From contig JAHHTR010000060.1 of NCBI GenBank assembly GCA_020024515.1, forward strand, positions 1 through 12,395: a stretch of 12,395 bases of DNA, given 5' to 3'. The notes beneath the pieces are model-generated. The model was not told the DNA's origin and made no database searches. It worked only from the letters and a program-made list of their open reading frames with translations. Below, piece after piece: positions 1 to 6,092 of this stretch (positions are counted from its first letter, which is position 1; every line of letters starts with the position of its first letter). The position numbers were made by a program, and so were the translations under genes. Source of the stretch: Angelakisella sp. Its GTDB lineage: Bacteria > Bacillota > Clostridia > Oscillospirales > Ruminococcaceae.

Positions 1-39
1 CCCTATATGATAGTTAATCAAATAAGGTATATAAAAATT

Positions 40-786
40 TTACTTTTTACATTGTGTCGGATTTGTCTTTACTTTTATAATTGCCTGTACCAATGCTGTC
101 GTTACAGCGCCGCTTGTTCCATAGTCATTCATAGCAAGTGTAATTTTATCAGGTTTATTTTCTATTATTTTGCTTTCCAAAGAATTTAATGCTATATTAT
201 AAACTTCATCTCGACAACCACTACAAGTACAACAATTAAATTTTGTCATAGCAACATCAATTTTATCATTTATCAGCAATTCTATAACATTTACTGTTCT
301 ATGTTTGTTAGTCTCAATAGTGTTTGTTTCAATATTTTGTTCTACACTCATAGTTTCTTTTATAGTTTCTTTGTATATTGGCTTATCATTTCTTATATCA
401 AAGTCCATTATCAATTCATCAGAAGTAGGTTCTTCTTCAAATTGTATTTTTTCTGAATTCTTATCAAAATCCATTATCAATTCATCAGAAGTTGTTTCTG
501 CTTTTTCTTCAATATTATACATTTGATTTTCTTCTGTATCCTCTTTTAATATAGTTGTTGGTTTTATATCATCTTCACCTGTAAGTAAAATTTTACTTCT
601 AAGAGGTGGGCGTCTTTTTATTTGTGGTTCAACTTTTTTAGTAACATCTACGGCTGATAAATTTTCGTTATCAATATTGACTGCATTTGTACTCATATTG
701 TCATCATCTTCTGAAAGCAACATTGATGATGGCATTATTTTTCTAAACATTGCTTCTTTACTAGGAAACTTCCTTTGTCCTGCCAT
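40..786 (-). CDS. ComFB-domain protein, putative ParA partner
   Basis: 248-residue soluble protein, second gene of a minus-strand operon, starting 26 bases after the parA-like stop. A GAGG ribosome site lies 12 bases before the ATG, rather far. Visible layout: a basic N-terminus (residues 1-16: R5, K6, K10, R15, K16), an acidic low-complexity middle (about 25-160) holding two exact copies of SDELIMDFD (100-108 and 122-130), and a C-terminal domain at about 164-242. That domain resembles the late competence protein ComFB family: a helix 'NVIELLINDKID', the cluster C185-C186-x-C188-x2-C191, then 'EVYNIALNSL' and 'VTTALVQAIIKV'. B. subtilis ComFB is a small stand-alone cysteine protein that binds zinc; some ComFB proteins have been proposed as cyclic-dinucleotide receptors. 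Here the domain is the tail of a longer, probably disordered protein. It sits where ParB would normally be, so I infer it is the ParA's adaptor or cargo link. The domain call is fairly secure; the role is a guess. Confidence 0.7.
   Translation of the reverse strand: MAGQRKFPSKEAMFRKIMPSSMLLSEDDDNMSTNAVNIDNENLSAVDVTKKVEPQIKRRPPLRSKILLTGEDDIKPTTILKEDTEENQMYNIEEKAETTSDELIMDFDKNSEKIQFEEEPTSDELIMDFDIRNDKPIYKETIKETMSVEQNIETNTIETNKHRTVNVIELLINDKIDVAMTKFNCCTCSGCRDEVYNIALNSLESKIIENKPDKITLAMNDYGTSGAVTTALVQAIIKVKTNPTQCKK
397..492 (-). repeat. In-frame direct repeat encoding SDELIMDFD twice
   Basis: Two 30-base copies (397-426 and 463-492) differ at one base and are offset by 66 bases, i.e. 22 codons. 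Both lie in the acidic middle of the ComFB-domain gene and give the same nonapeptide twice. The conserved peptide within otherwise diverged linker suggests a short binding motif present in two copies, or a recent internal duplication. Confidence 0.8.
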
Positions 787-812
787 TTTTTAATAGAGCC
801 TCATTTCAATTA

Positions 813-1589
813 TTATTTTATTATATCTCTCAAAATACCATTTTCAATCAGTTCATTTACGAGTTTGCAATAATCAAGCATAACACTGCTTGCAGAATAA
901 TCTTCCATCGGATTTATCTGACGCGATTGAGCTTCACAAATAGTCACACTGTTTCTTATTTGTGTTTGTAGTAGCGGAATATGCAAACTATCTGCTATCA
1001 TTTGTGCTGTTTCTCTTACTTCTTTTGCAAAATTTGTACGAAAAACCAAACGAGTCAGAAACATTCCTGCAAATTTCAGATTTGGATTGCAATACTTTTG
1101 TACCCGTGAAATAGTATCATATAATTGTGCAAGTCCTTGCAAACTAAATATATCTGCCTGCATAGGAACAAGTACACAGTCAGATGCGGTAAATGCATTA
1201 ATTGTCAAAATACTTAATGCCGGCGGAGAATCTATCAAAATAATATCATATTTATTGCGAACTTTTTCTATTGCTTTTTTTAATATAAACTCTCTGCCAC
1301 GTTCTGTAAATTCCAATTCTACACTGCTAAGTAAAATATTTGCCGGAACAATATCCCCGGAATGTGTATGTTGTATAGCTTCTTCTATATCATCACCACA
1401 AAAAACATCATAAGATGTTTTACTGTTCTCTGCATCAGCATTTAAAGCAAATGTCAAATTGCCTTGTCCATCTAAATCAATAGACAATACTTTATATCCA
1501 AAATTTGTAAAAACCGATGCGAGTGCATAAGAAGAAGTGGTTTTTCCCACACCGCCTTTTTGATTGGAAACAGAAATAACAACTGCCAT
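813..1589 (-). CDS. ParA/Soj-family ATPase
   Basis: 258-residue P-loop ATPase of the ParA/MinD superfamily, which forms ATP-dependent dimers on DNA and positions plasmids, chromosomes or protein cargo. Deviant Walker A motif KGGVGKTT at residues 11-18 with signature lysine K11 and K16; Walker A' 'DLDGQGNLT' at 38-46, where most family members have DPQGN; Walker B-like 'ILIDSPP' at 117-123 with D120; C-terminal 'RNSVTICEA' region typical of Soj. No N-terminal helix-turn-helix, so it is the short Soj type rather than the P1 ParA type. The ATG at 1589 is chosen because GGAGGA sits 8 bases upstream and the family starts just before the P-loop; a longer reading from 1658 would begin inside the predicted promoter. 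It leads an operon with the ComFB-domain gene and has no ParB next to it, so a role in chromosome segregation is not shown; cargo positioning is as likely. Confidence 0.92.
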   Translation of the reverse strand: MAVVISVSNQKGGVGKTTSSYALASVFTNFGYKVLSIDLDGQGNLTFALNADAENSKTSYDVFCGDDIEEAIQHTHSGDIVPANILLSSVELEFTERGREFILKKAIEKVRNKYDIILIDSPPALSILTINAFTASDCVLVPMQADIFSLQGLAQLYDTISRVQKYCNPNLKFAGMFLTRLVFRTNFAKEVRETAQMIADSLHIPLLQTQIRNSVTICEAQSRQINPMEDYSASSVMLDYCKLVNELIENGILRDIIK

Positions 1590-1636
1590 AAAATAGTCCT
1601 CCATAACAAAATAATAACAACTAACACATATTCCTA

Positions 1637-1665
1637 ATTGTACATAATTTTTCGACAAATTTCAA
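1637..1665 (-). promoter_or_regulatory. Promoter of the parA-like operon
   Basis: Read on the minus strand: -35 TTGAAA (1660-1665), 17-base spacer, -10 TACAAT (1637-1642). Transcription would begin near 1630, about 40 bases before the ATG at 1589. This SigA-type match supports the short start of the ParA gene. Confidence 0.75.
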
Positions 1666-1675
1666 GTATTATTAC

Positions 1676-1688
1676 CAAAAGTCTTTTG
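1676..1688. promoter_or_regulatory. Perfect palindrome CAAAAG-T-CTTTTG
   Basis: Inverted repeat of 6+6 bases around a single T, ten bases upstream of the -35 box of the parA-like operon. The one-base centre rules out an RNA hairpin of full length, so if it matters it is a protein-binding site. In such AT-rich DNA it may be chance. Confidence 0.3.
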
Positions 1689-1803
1689 TTTTTTACTTTT
1701 AACTACTTTTTGCATAAGAAAATATTTTAAATATATATGTTTATTTTTTACAAATAAATTGAAAATATTTTTTAATATAGAAATTTTTTTGTAAAATTTG
1801 ACA

Positions 1804-1832
1804 TTGTGCGTATTTTTCTTAAATGTTATAAT
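1804..1832 (+). promoter_or_regulatory. purC promoter with extended -10
   Basis: -35 TTGTGC (1804-1809), 17-base spacer, -10 TATAAT (1827-1832) preceded by TGT, giving an extended -10 element. A perfect TTGACA at 1798-1803 lies too far away (23 bases) to be the working -35. Predicted transcript start is near 1838. Confidence 0.7.
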
Positions 1833-1969
1833 AACAAAGATGTGTGCTATACTGTTATTTTATTTATTATAGCCTTGTAAATGTCTATTTTCTTCAAAAT
1901 AAAATACAGATAGTATATTTTACAAAAAATTTAATACAGCCTATTATGGCAGAATGGACGGTTATTGTT

Positions 1970-2650
1970 ATGAAAAAGATTTACGAAGGCAAAACAAAAG
2001 ATGTTTATGAGTTGCCAAACGGTAACTATATGCTTGATTTTAAGGATACAGTAACAGGCGAAAACGGTGTATTTGACCCAGGTGCAAATACAGTAGGTCT
2101 ATCCATTGAAGGTATTGGTAAACAAAATTTAAAAATGTCAAAATACTTTTTTGAACTTTTAAATTCACAAGGTATCAAAACACAATATGTAGATTGTGAT
2201 ATAGAAAAAGGTACTATGGAAGTATTGCCTGCTAAACCTTTTGGTAAAGGATTAGAGGTAATTTGTCGATTAAAGGCTGTTGGTAGTTTTTACAGAAGAT
2301 ATAATGACTACATAAATGAAGGTGATGATTTGCCATATTATGTAGAATTTACATTCAAAAATGATGCTTTGGGCGATCCACTTGTTACACGTGAAGGTTT
2401 GATAGCACTTGGTGTTATGACAGCTGAACAATATGAAAATACTGTTAAATTGGCACAAACAATAACAAAAACAGTTGCAGAAGAAATTGCTGAAAAAGGT
2501 ATGGAACTATATGATATTAAATATGAGTTCGGTTATAACAATAATGAAATTCTGCTAATAGATGAAGTTGCTTCCGGAAATATGCGCGCATATAAAGATG
2601 GCAAGGTTGTAGAACCTGTTACTCTTTCAAAAGTATTTTTGGGTGAATAA
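1970..2650 (+). CDS. purC: SAICAR synthase, clostridial subtype
   Basis: 226 residues, close to the usual 230-240. It ligates aspartate to CAIR with ATP to give SAICAR in de novo purine synthesis (cytosol). The opening MKKIYEGKTKDVY, the 'LEVICR...VGSFYRR' strand (95-110), 'LGDPLVT' (134-140), 'YDIKYEFG' (181-188) and 'LIDEVASGNMRAY' (196-208) mark the family. It differs from textbook PurC: the usual P before [LIVM]E is G, the [TA]GS motif reads VGS, and DE-x-[ST]PD reads DEVASGN. The insert 'ENGVFDPGANTVG' (31-43) is typical of a Firmicutes subgroup as I remember it. The start at 1970 has only a weak GGACGG ribosome site; an in-frame ATG at 1946 would add eight residues but has none. Alone here, with its own promoter and terminator and no other pur genes. 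Confidence 0.9.
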   Translation: MKKIYEGKTKDVYELPNGNYMLDFKDTVTGENGVFDPGANTVGLSIEGIGKQNLKMSKYFFELLNSQGIKTQYVDCDIEKGTMEVLPAKPFGKGLEVICRLKAVGSFYRRYNDYINEGDDLPYYVEFTFKNDALGDPLVTREGLIALGVMTAEQYENTVKLAQTITKTVAEEIAEKGMELYDIKYEFGYNNNEILLIDEVASGNMRAYKDGKVVEPVTLSKVFLGE

Positions 2651-2676
2651 TTTAGTATATAAATAAATTTTAAAAT

Positions 2677-2711
2677 GTCTGGTATGATTAAATCATATCA
2701 GACGTTTTTTT
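2677..2711 (+). terminator. purC terminator
   Basis: Stem of 11 pairs (2677-2687 with 2693-2703, one G-U), five-base loop, then a G and seven T. The T-run overlaps the stop codon of convergent galU at 2710-2712. On the other strand the stem is followed only by ATTTTA, so it may also stop galU transcripts, less efficiently. Confidence 0.85.
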
Positions 2712-3585
2712 ATAGTGTTTTGATTAAATTTTTAAGATATTCTCTAAAATCATTACCTATTTCATTATGATTTAACGCAACTTCTACTGCTGCTTCCATA
2801 ATGCCGAGTTTGTTGCCCATATCATATCTTTTGCCTGTAAAATCCACACCTGTCATACCAACTGTGGTTGCAAGCACTTTCATAGCATCTGTGAGCTGTA
2901 TCTCCCCACCTGCACCAACACGTGTTTTCTCCAAAATATCAAAAATTTCGGGTGGTAATACACATCTGCCCAAAATAGAATACAATGATAAAACTTTATC
3001 GGGAGTTGGCTTTTCTATCATATTTGTTACACTAAAAATCTTATCCTCTATTGGTAAAACTTCCAAAGAACTGTATCTTGTAATTGCCTCTTTACTTACT
3101 TCTTTTATTCCAACTACACCTTTACCATATTTTTGGTATGCTGTGCAGAGTTCTCTTGTTGTTTCATAACCATCCGGAGAGATAATAACATCATCACCAT
3201 ACAATACTGCAAAAGGCTCATTCCCTACAAAACTTTTTGCACATAGTATGGCATGACCAAGTCCGAGTGGTTGTTGTTGACGAACAAACTGTATATTTGC
3301 CATAGTTGCTATTTCAATCATTTGATTATAAGCTTCTGTCTTGTTGCTTTTTAAAAGTTTATCTTCCAATTCAGGTGAACGATCAAAATAATCCGCTAAA
3401 CTTGATTTTCCGCGACTTGTAACGATAAGTATATCTGTTATACCTGAACGTACAGCTTCTTCTACAATATAGTGGATTGCAGGTTTATCAACAATCGATA
3501 GCATTTCTTTCGGCATACTTTTGGTTGCCGGTAATACACGTGTCCCTAGTCCTGCCGCCGGAATGACAGCTTTTCTTATTTCCAT
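2710..3585 (-). CDS. galU: UTP-glucose-1-phosphate uridylyltransferase
   Basis: 291 residues, normal length. Makes UDP-glucose from UTP and glucose-1-phosphate, feeding glycolipid, teichoic-acid, capsule and galactose metabolism. The N-terminal nucleotide-binding signature runs from A11 to L29 (GLGTRVLPATKSMPKEML); 'QQQPLGLGHAI' at 103-113 contacts the uracil; 'LYGDD' at 128-132 carries the metal-binding aspartate; 'GEIQLTDA' at 227-234 and 'GKRYDMGNKLG' at 251-261 complete the sugar-binding side. GGAGAA lies six bases before the ATG. It follows the RING/zinc-ribbon membrane protein by 40 bases on the same strand with no terminator between, so the two are probably cotranscribed. Convergent with purC. 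Confidence 0.96.
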   Translation of the reverse strand: MEIRKAVIPAAGLGTRVLPATKSMPKEMLSIVDKPAIHYIVEEAVRSGITDILIVTSRGKSSLADYFDRSPELEDKLLKSNKTEAYNQMIEIATMANIQFVRQQQPLGLGHAILCAKSFVGNEPFAVLYGDDVIISPDGYETTRELCTAYQKYGKGVVGIKEVSKEAITRYSSLEVLPIEDKIFSVTNMIEKPTPDKVLSLYSILGRCVLPPEIFDILEKTRVGAGGEIQLTDAMKVLATTVGMTGVDFTGKRYDMGNKLGIMEAAVEVALNHNEIGNDFREYLKNLIKTL

Positions 3586-3625
3586 AAAAATTCTCCATTC
3601 TGCTTATATTTTATTTACAAACATA

Positions 3626-4663
3626 TTAAATAAGTAACATAGCGAAAGATATTACAAAAGATATAATAACAAATATCAAATAATAAATAATTATCGAAAG
3701 TATTACTGATAGAGGATTTACTCCACCGTTGACTCTCAATGTTTGTACAAATGAAGACGAAGTAAGCGGAGATTGCTCTCTTACATTTTCACCAAAGTTT
3801 TTACGTATTTTACTTATCTTATTTATACAGTGTTTCAAATAAAGTCTATTAAAAAACATTGCACAAAAAATACGAATTGCAAAATTTAAAAGATTTGAAA
3901 TCATTATTAGTGGAGAAGCTACTGTCATTGTGGGAAGGATATTTTGCATAGACAAGAGTAAATTTTCAATCGTAACAGGCAAATTTTGTGTAACAAGTGA
4001 TTGCATAGCTTCATTTACCGCGCCAAAAGAAACAATAAACGACGGTACAAGTGACAATAAAGTAATTGCCATTACTACTGAACCTATTTTATACATTTTT
4101 CTATAAAAGAAATACGGAAAGCCGAATATGAATGCGGGCCAATTAAACGGATAGGCGTTTCTGCTGTAAATAACATTAAACTTCATCAAAAAGCTGAAAT
4201 TATTTTGACCGACAAAGTCTGCAAGATCGGCTGTTGATACTTCATTTTTTTCATCAAATGTTTTCTTTTCATTTTCTTGTGTATTAAAAACTTCTGACAA
4301 AACATTTGTCAGTCTCTTGATGTTTTCCAATTCTTCCGGATCTTCTATTTTTATTGAATTGTTTTCCAATGGAGTGCCACATTTACCGCAAATAGCTATA
4401 TTATCAGGATTAAACGTACCACAATTTGCACAACGTACATAATTTATTGACGTACTGCCATTTACATTACTGTTTGTATTATTATTGATTTGAGCTTGCC
4501 ATACTTTTCCTTCTTTATGCCAGTCAACATTTATACATTGACCATTTTTGTTATAACAACTGCGATGATGTGGCGTACCACATTCGGGACAAATTACGAC
4601 ATCATCATTTTCGGTAAATTCTGTGTCACATACAGGACACTTTGTACCGGTATACATTGACAT
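3626..4663 (-). CDS. RING-like/zinc-ribbon membrane protein, DUF2628
   Basis: 345 residues of unknown function. The N-terminus is a prokaryotic RING-like finger: C9, C12, C25, C28, then 'GTPHHRSCY' with H32/H33 and C36, and C43. A second zinc ribbon follows (C78-x2-C81, C92-x2-C95). Residues 100-170 are charged and probably flexible. 'FNWPAFIFGFPYFFYRKMY' (173-191) matches the start of DUF2628-type membrane proteins, followed by hydrophobic segments near 193-214, 245-272 and 317-345. It is most likely an inner-membrane protein with a cytosolic zinc-binding head. Start at 4663 is backed by AAAGGAGA nine bases upstream; there is a consensus promoter at 4748-4776. It leads a probable operon with galU, which hints at envelope-related work but does not show it. 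Confidence 0.82.
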   Translation of the reverse strand: MSMYTGTKCPVCDTEFTENDDVVICPECGTPHHRSCYNKNGQCINVDWHKEGKVWQAQINNNTNSNVNGSTSINYVRCANCGTFNPDNIAICGKCGTPLENNSIKIEDPEELENIKRLTNVLSEVFNTQENEKKTFDEKNEVSTADLADFVGQNNFSFLMKFNVIYSRNAYPFNWPAFIFGFPYFFYRKMYKIGSVVMAITLLSLVPSFIVSFGAVNEAMQSLVTQNLPVTIENLLLSMQNILPTMTVASPLIMISNLLNFAIRIFCAMFFNRLYLKHCINKISKIRKNFGENVREQSPLTSSSFVQTLRVNGGVNPLSVILSIIIYYLIFVIISFVISFAMLLI

Positions 4664-4679
4664 TTTTTGTTCTCCTTTC

Positions 4680-4696
4680 GGTATATATTCTATACC
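4680..4696 (-). promoter_or_regulatory. Leader hairpin beside the ribosome site
   Basis: On the minus strand GGTATA-GAATA-TATACC forms a six-pair stem with a five-base loop, ending one base before the AAAGGAGA ribosome site of the RING/zinc-ribbon gene. It could modulate translation or stabilise the 5' end. Short and AT-rich, so only suggestive. Confidence 0.35.
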
Positions 4697-4747
4697 TTTA
4701 AAAATACATTTTTATTTATAGTTTTTGTTTAAAAAACAGATAATATA

Positions 4748-4776
4748 ATTATATTATATTATTTATGTTATTTCAA
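4748..4776 (-). promoter_or_regulatory. Promoter of the zinc-ribbon/galU operon
   Basis: On the minus strand: -35 TTGAAA (4771-4776), 17-base spacer, -10 TATAAT (4748-4753). Predicted start near 4741 gives a leader of about 78 bases. Confidence 0.75.
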
Positions 4777-4818
4777 TTAATTATTTGTAAATACAATAAA
4801 TAAACAAATTATTATTTA

Positions 4819-4847
4819 TTGAAAAACGAACGAACTTTTGTTATAAT
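4819..4847 (+). promoter_or_regulatory. Promoter of the aminotransferase-trpS operon
   Basis: -35 TTGAAA (4819-4824), 17-base spacer, -10 TATAAT (4842-4847). Transcription from about 4854 leaves a leader of only about 30 bases before the ATG at 4885, too short for a T-box or riboswitch. Confidence 0.8.
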
Positions 4848-4884
4848 ACTGTATATGAAATAATAATAAAGGAAGTAAACTATT

Positions 4885-6072
4885 ATGGAATATAATTTTT
4901 CGGATAAAATCCAATCGGTAAAACCTTCTGCGATTAAAGAAATTTTAAAAGCTTCTAAGAAAAGCGAATTTATTTCTTTTGTTGCTGCAAATCCCGCGCA
5001 AGAGGCTTTTCCTATTGATGAAATAGAACGTATATGTCAATGGGTTCTTACCGAAAACCCTATAACAGCATTACAATATTCTGTATCCGAAGGCACTAAG
5101 CATTTAAACTATGCTATAAAAGATTATGTAACTGCAAGAGAACAAAATCTTATAAAAGACAGTGACGAAATATTGGTTGTCAGTGGTGCTCAACAAGGAA
5201 TAGACCTTTCAGCAAAAGTTTTGCTAAACGAAGGTGACTATGTATTAACAGAAGACCCATCTTATATAGGTGCTTTAAATACCTTCCGTCTATACAATAC
5301 AAAAATTTTGGGTATTCCAATGCAACAAGACGGTGTAGATTTAGATATAATGGAAAATTATCTAAAAACACACAAAAATATAAAAATTTTCTACACAGTA
5401 CCAAATTTCCAAAATCCGACAGGATATACAACAAGCTACGAAAAACGTAAAGCAATATATAACCTATGTCAGAAATACGGTATTGTTATAATAGAGGATA
5501 ATCCTTATGGAGAACTACGTTTTGAAGGTGAACATATCCCTTCAATAAAATCACTTGATACTGACGGTTTAGTTATATATGTAGGAAGTTTCAGCAAAAT
5601 AATTGCTCCCGGTATACGTGTAGGATATGTTATTGCCAACAAAAATATTACACAAAAAATTGGTGTTGCAAAAGAGTTTAGTGATATACACACAAATGTT
5701 TTGGGACAAATTATTTGTGAAAAATTCTTGACAACATGTAATATTAATCTACATATCGCAAAACTTCAAAGACTATATAAAAATAAGATTACTGCTATGG
5801 AAAATGCCATTGCCAAATTTGATGAAAATAACTTTTTAAGCTATGTTAAACCACAAGGCGGATTGTTTTTATGGTGCAAAATTCCAAATCATATTGACAT
5901 ATCGGAATTCTGCAAAGAATGTTTTAATAAATCAATCGCCATCGTTCCAGGCTTTGCTTTTCAAACTGATGAAAAAGCAGAGTGTCACCACATCAGACTA
6001 AACTTTTCTACACCGACAAATGAAGAAATTCAACAAGGGATAGAAAAAATGTTCAAAAAAATAGAGCTATAA
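4885..6072 (+). CDS. PLP-dependent class I/II aminotransferase
   Basis: 395 residues, fold type I. It belongs to the branch that includes 2-aminoadipate/aromatic aminotransferases (LysN, ARO8-like) and the catalytic half of MocR regulators, but has no helix-turn-helix domain. Key residues: 'SGAQQGIDL' (100-108) for the cofactor phosphate, Y127 in 'DPSYIGA', N177 in 'NFQNPTG', D205 in 'IIEDNPYG', Schiff-base lysine K238 in 'GSFSKIIAPGIRVGY' with R245, and substrate-carboxylate R371 in 'HHIRLNFS'. Everything needed for catalysis is present. The amino acid substrate cannot be read from sequence; aromatic amino acids, 2-aminoadipate or branched-chain substrates are possible. AAAGGAAG precedes the ATG by nine bases. 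trpS follows after 20 bases, so they share a transcript, which would suit a role in aromatic amino acid metabolism, though weakly. Confidence 0.9.
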   Translation: MEYNFSDKIQSVKPSAIKEILKASKKSEFISFVAANPAQEAFPIDEIERICQWVLTENPITALQYSVSEGTKHLNYAIKDYVTAREQNLIKDSDEILVVSGAQQGIDLSAKVLLNEGDYVLTEDPSYIGALNTFRLYNTKILGIPMQQDGVDLDIMENYLKTHKNIKIFYTVPNFQNPTGYTTSYEKRKAIYNLCQKYGIVIIEDNPYGELRFEGEHIPSIKSLDTDGLVIYVGSFSKIIAPGIRVGYVIANKNITQKIGVAKEFSDIHTNVLGQIICEKFLTTCNINLHIAKLQRLYKNKITAMENAIAKFDENNFLSYVKPQGGLFLWCKIPNHIDISEFCKECFNKSIAIVPGFAFQTDEKAECHHIRLNFSTPTNEEIQQGIEKMFKKIEL

Positions 6073-6092
6073 AAAAAGAGAGGTAATAAAAA

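Larger units (their letters stand above)
1590..1969. other. Divergent intergenic control region
   Basis: 380 bases without a gene, very AT-rich. It holds back-to-back promoters for the parA-like operon (minus) and purC (plus), a perfect 13-base palindrome near the former, and a purC leader of about 130 bases from about 1838. I looked for the conserved core of a purine riboswitch in that leader and did not see it. A small TATTTT-CTTC-AAAATA hairpin is the only obvious structure in the leader. Confidence 0.6.

Noticed and set aside
1..39. Terminator or gene fragment at the left edge
   Set aside because: Too short; no stem with a T-run on the minus strand could be made out after the stop at 40.
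1590..1658. N-terminal extension of the ParA protein from an upstream start
   Set aside because: It would begin within the predicted promoter, adds residues not typical of the family, and its codons include the ribosome site of the start at 1589.
1798..1832. Consensus TTGACA as -35 of purC
   Set aside because: The distance to TATAAT is 23 bases; TTGTGC at 1804 gives the proper 17 with an extended -10.
1844..1969. PurC start at 1844 or 1946
   Set aside because: The added residues do not resemble PurC, neither start has a ribosome site, and the family begins at MKKIYEGK; 1970 fits best although its own site is weak.
1838..1969. Purine riboswitch upstream of purC
   Set aside because: The conserved junction sequences and paired loops of the purine aptamer are not visible in the leader.
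4831..4843. LexA-like box CGAAC-TTTT-GTTA in the aminotransferase promoter
   Set aside because: The central bases and right arm do not fit the Bacillus-type consensus, and none of the genes is DNA-damage related; likely chance.
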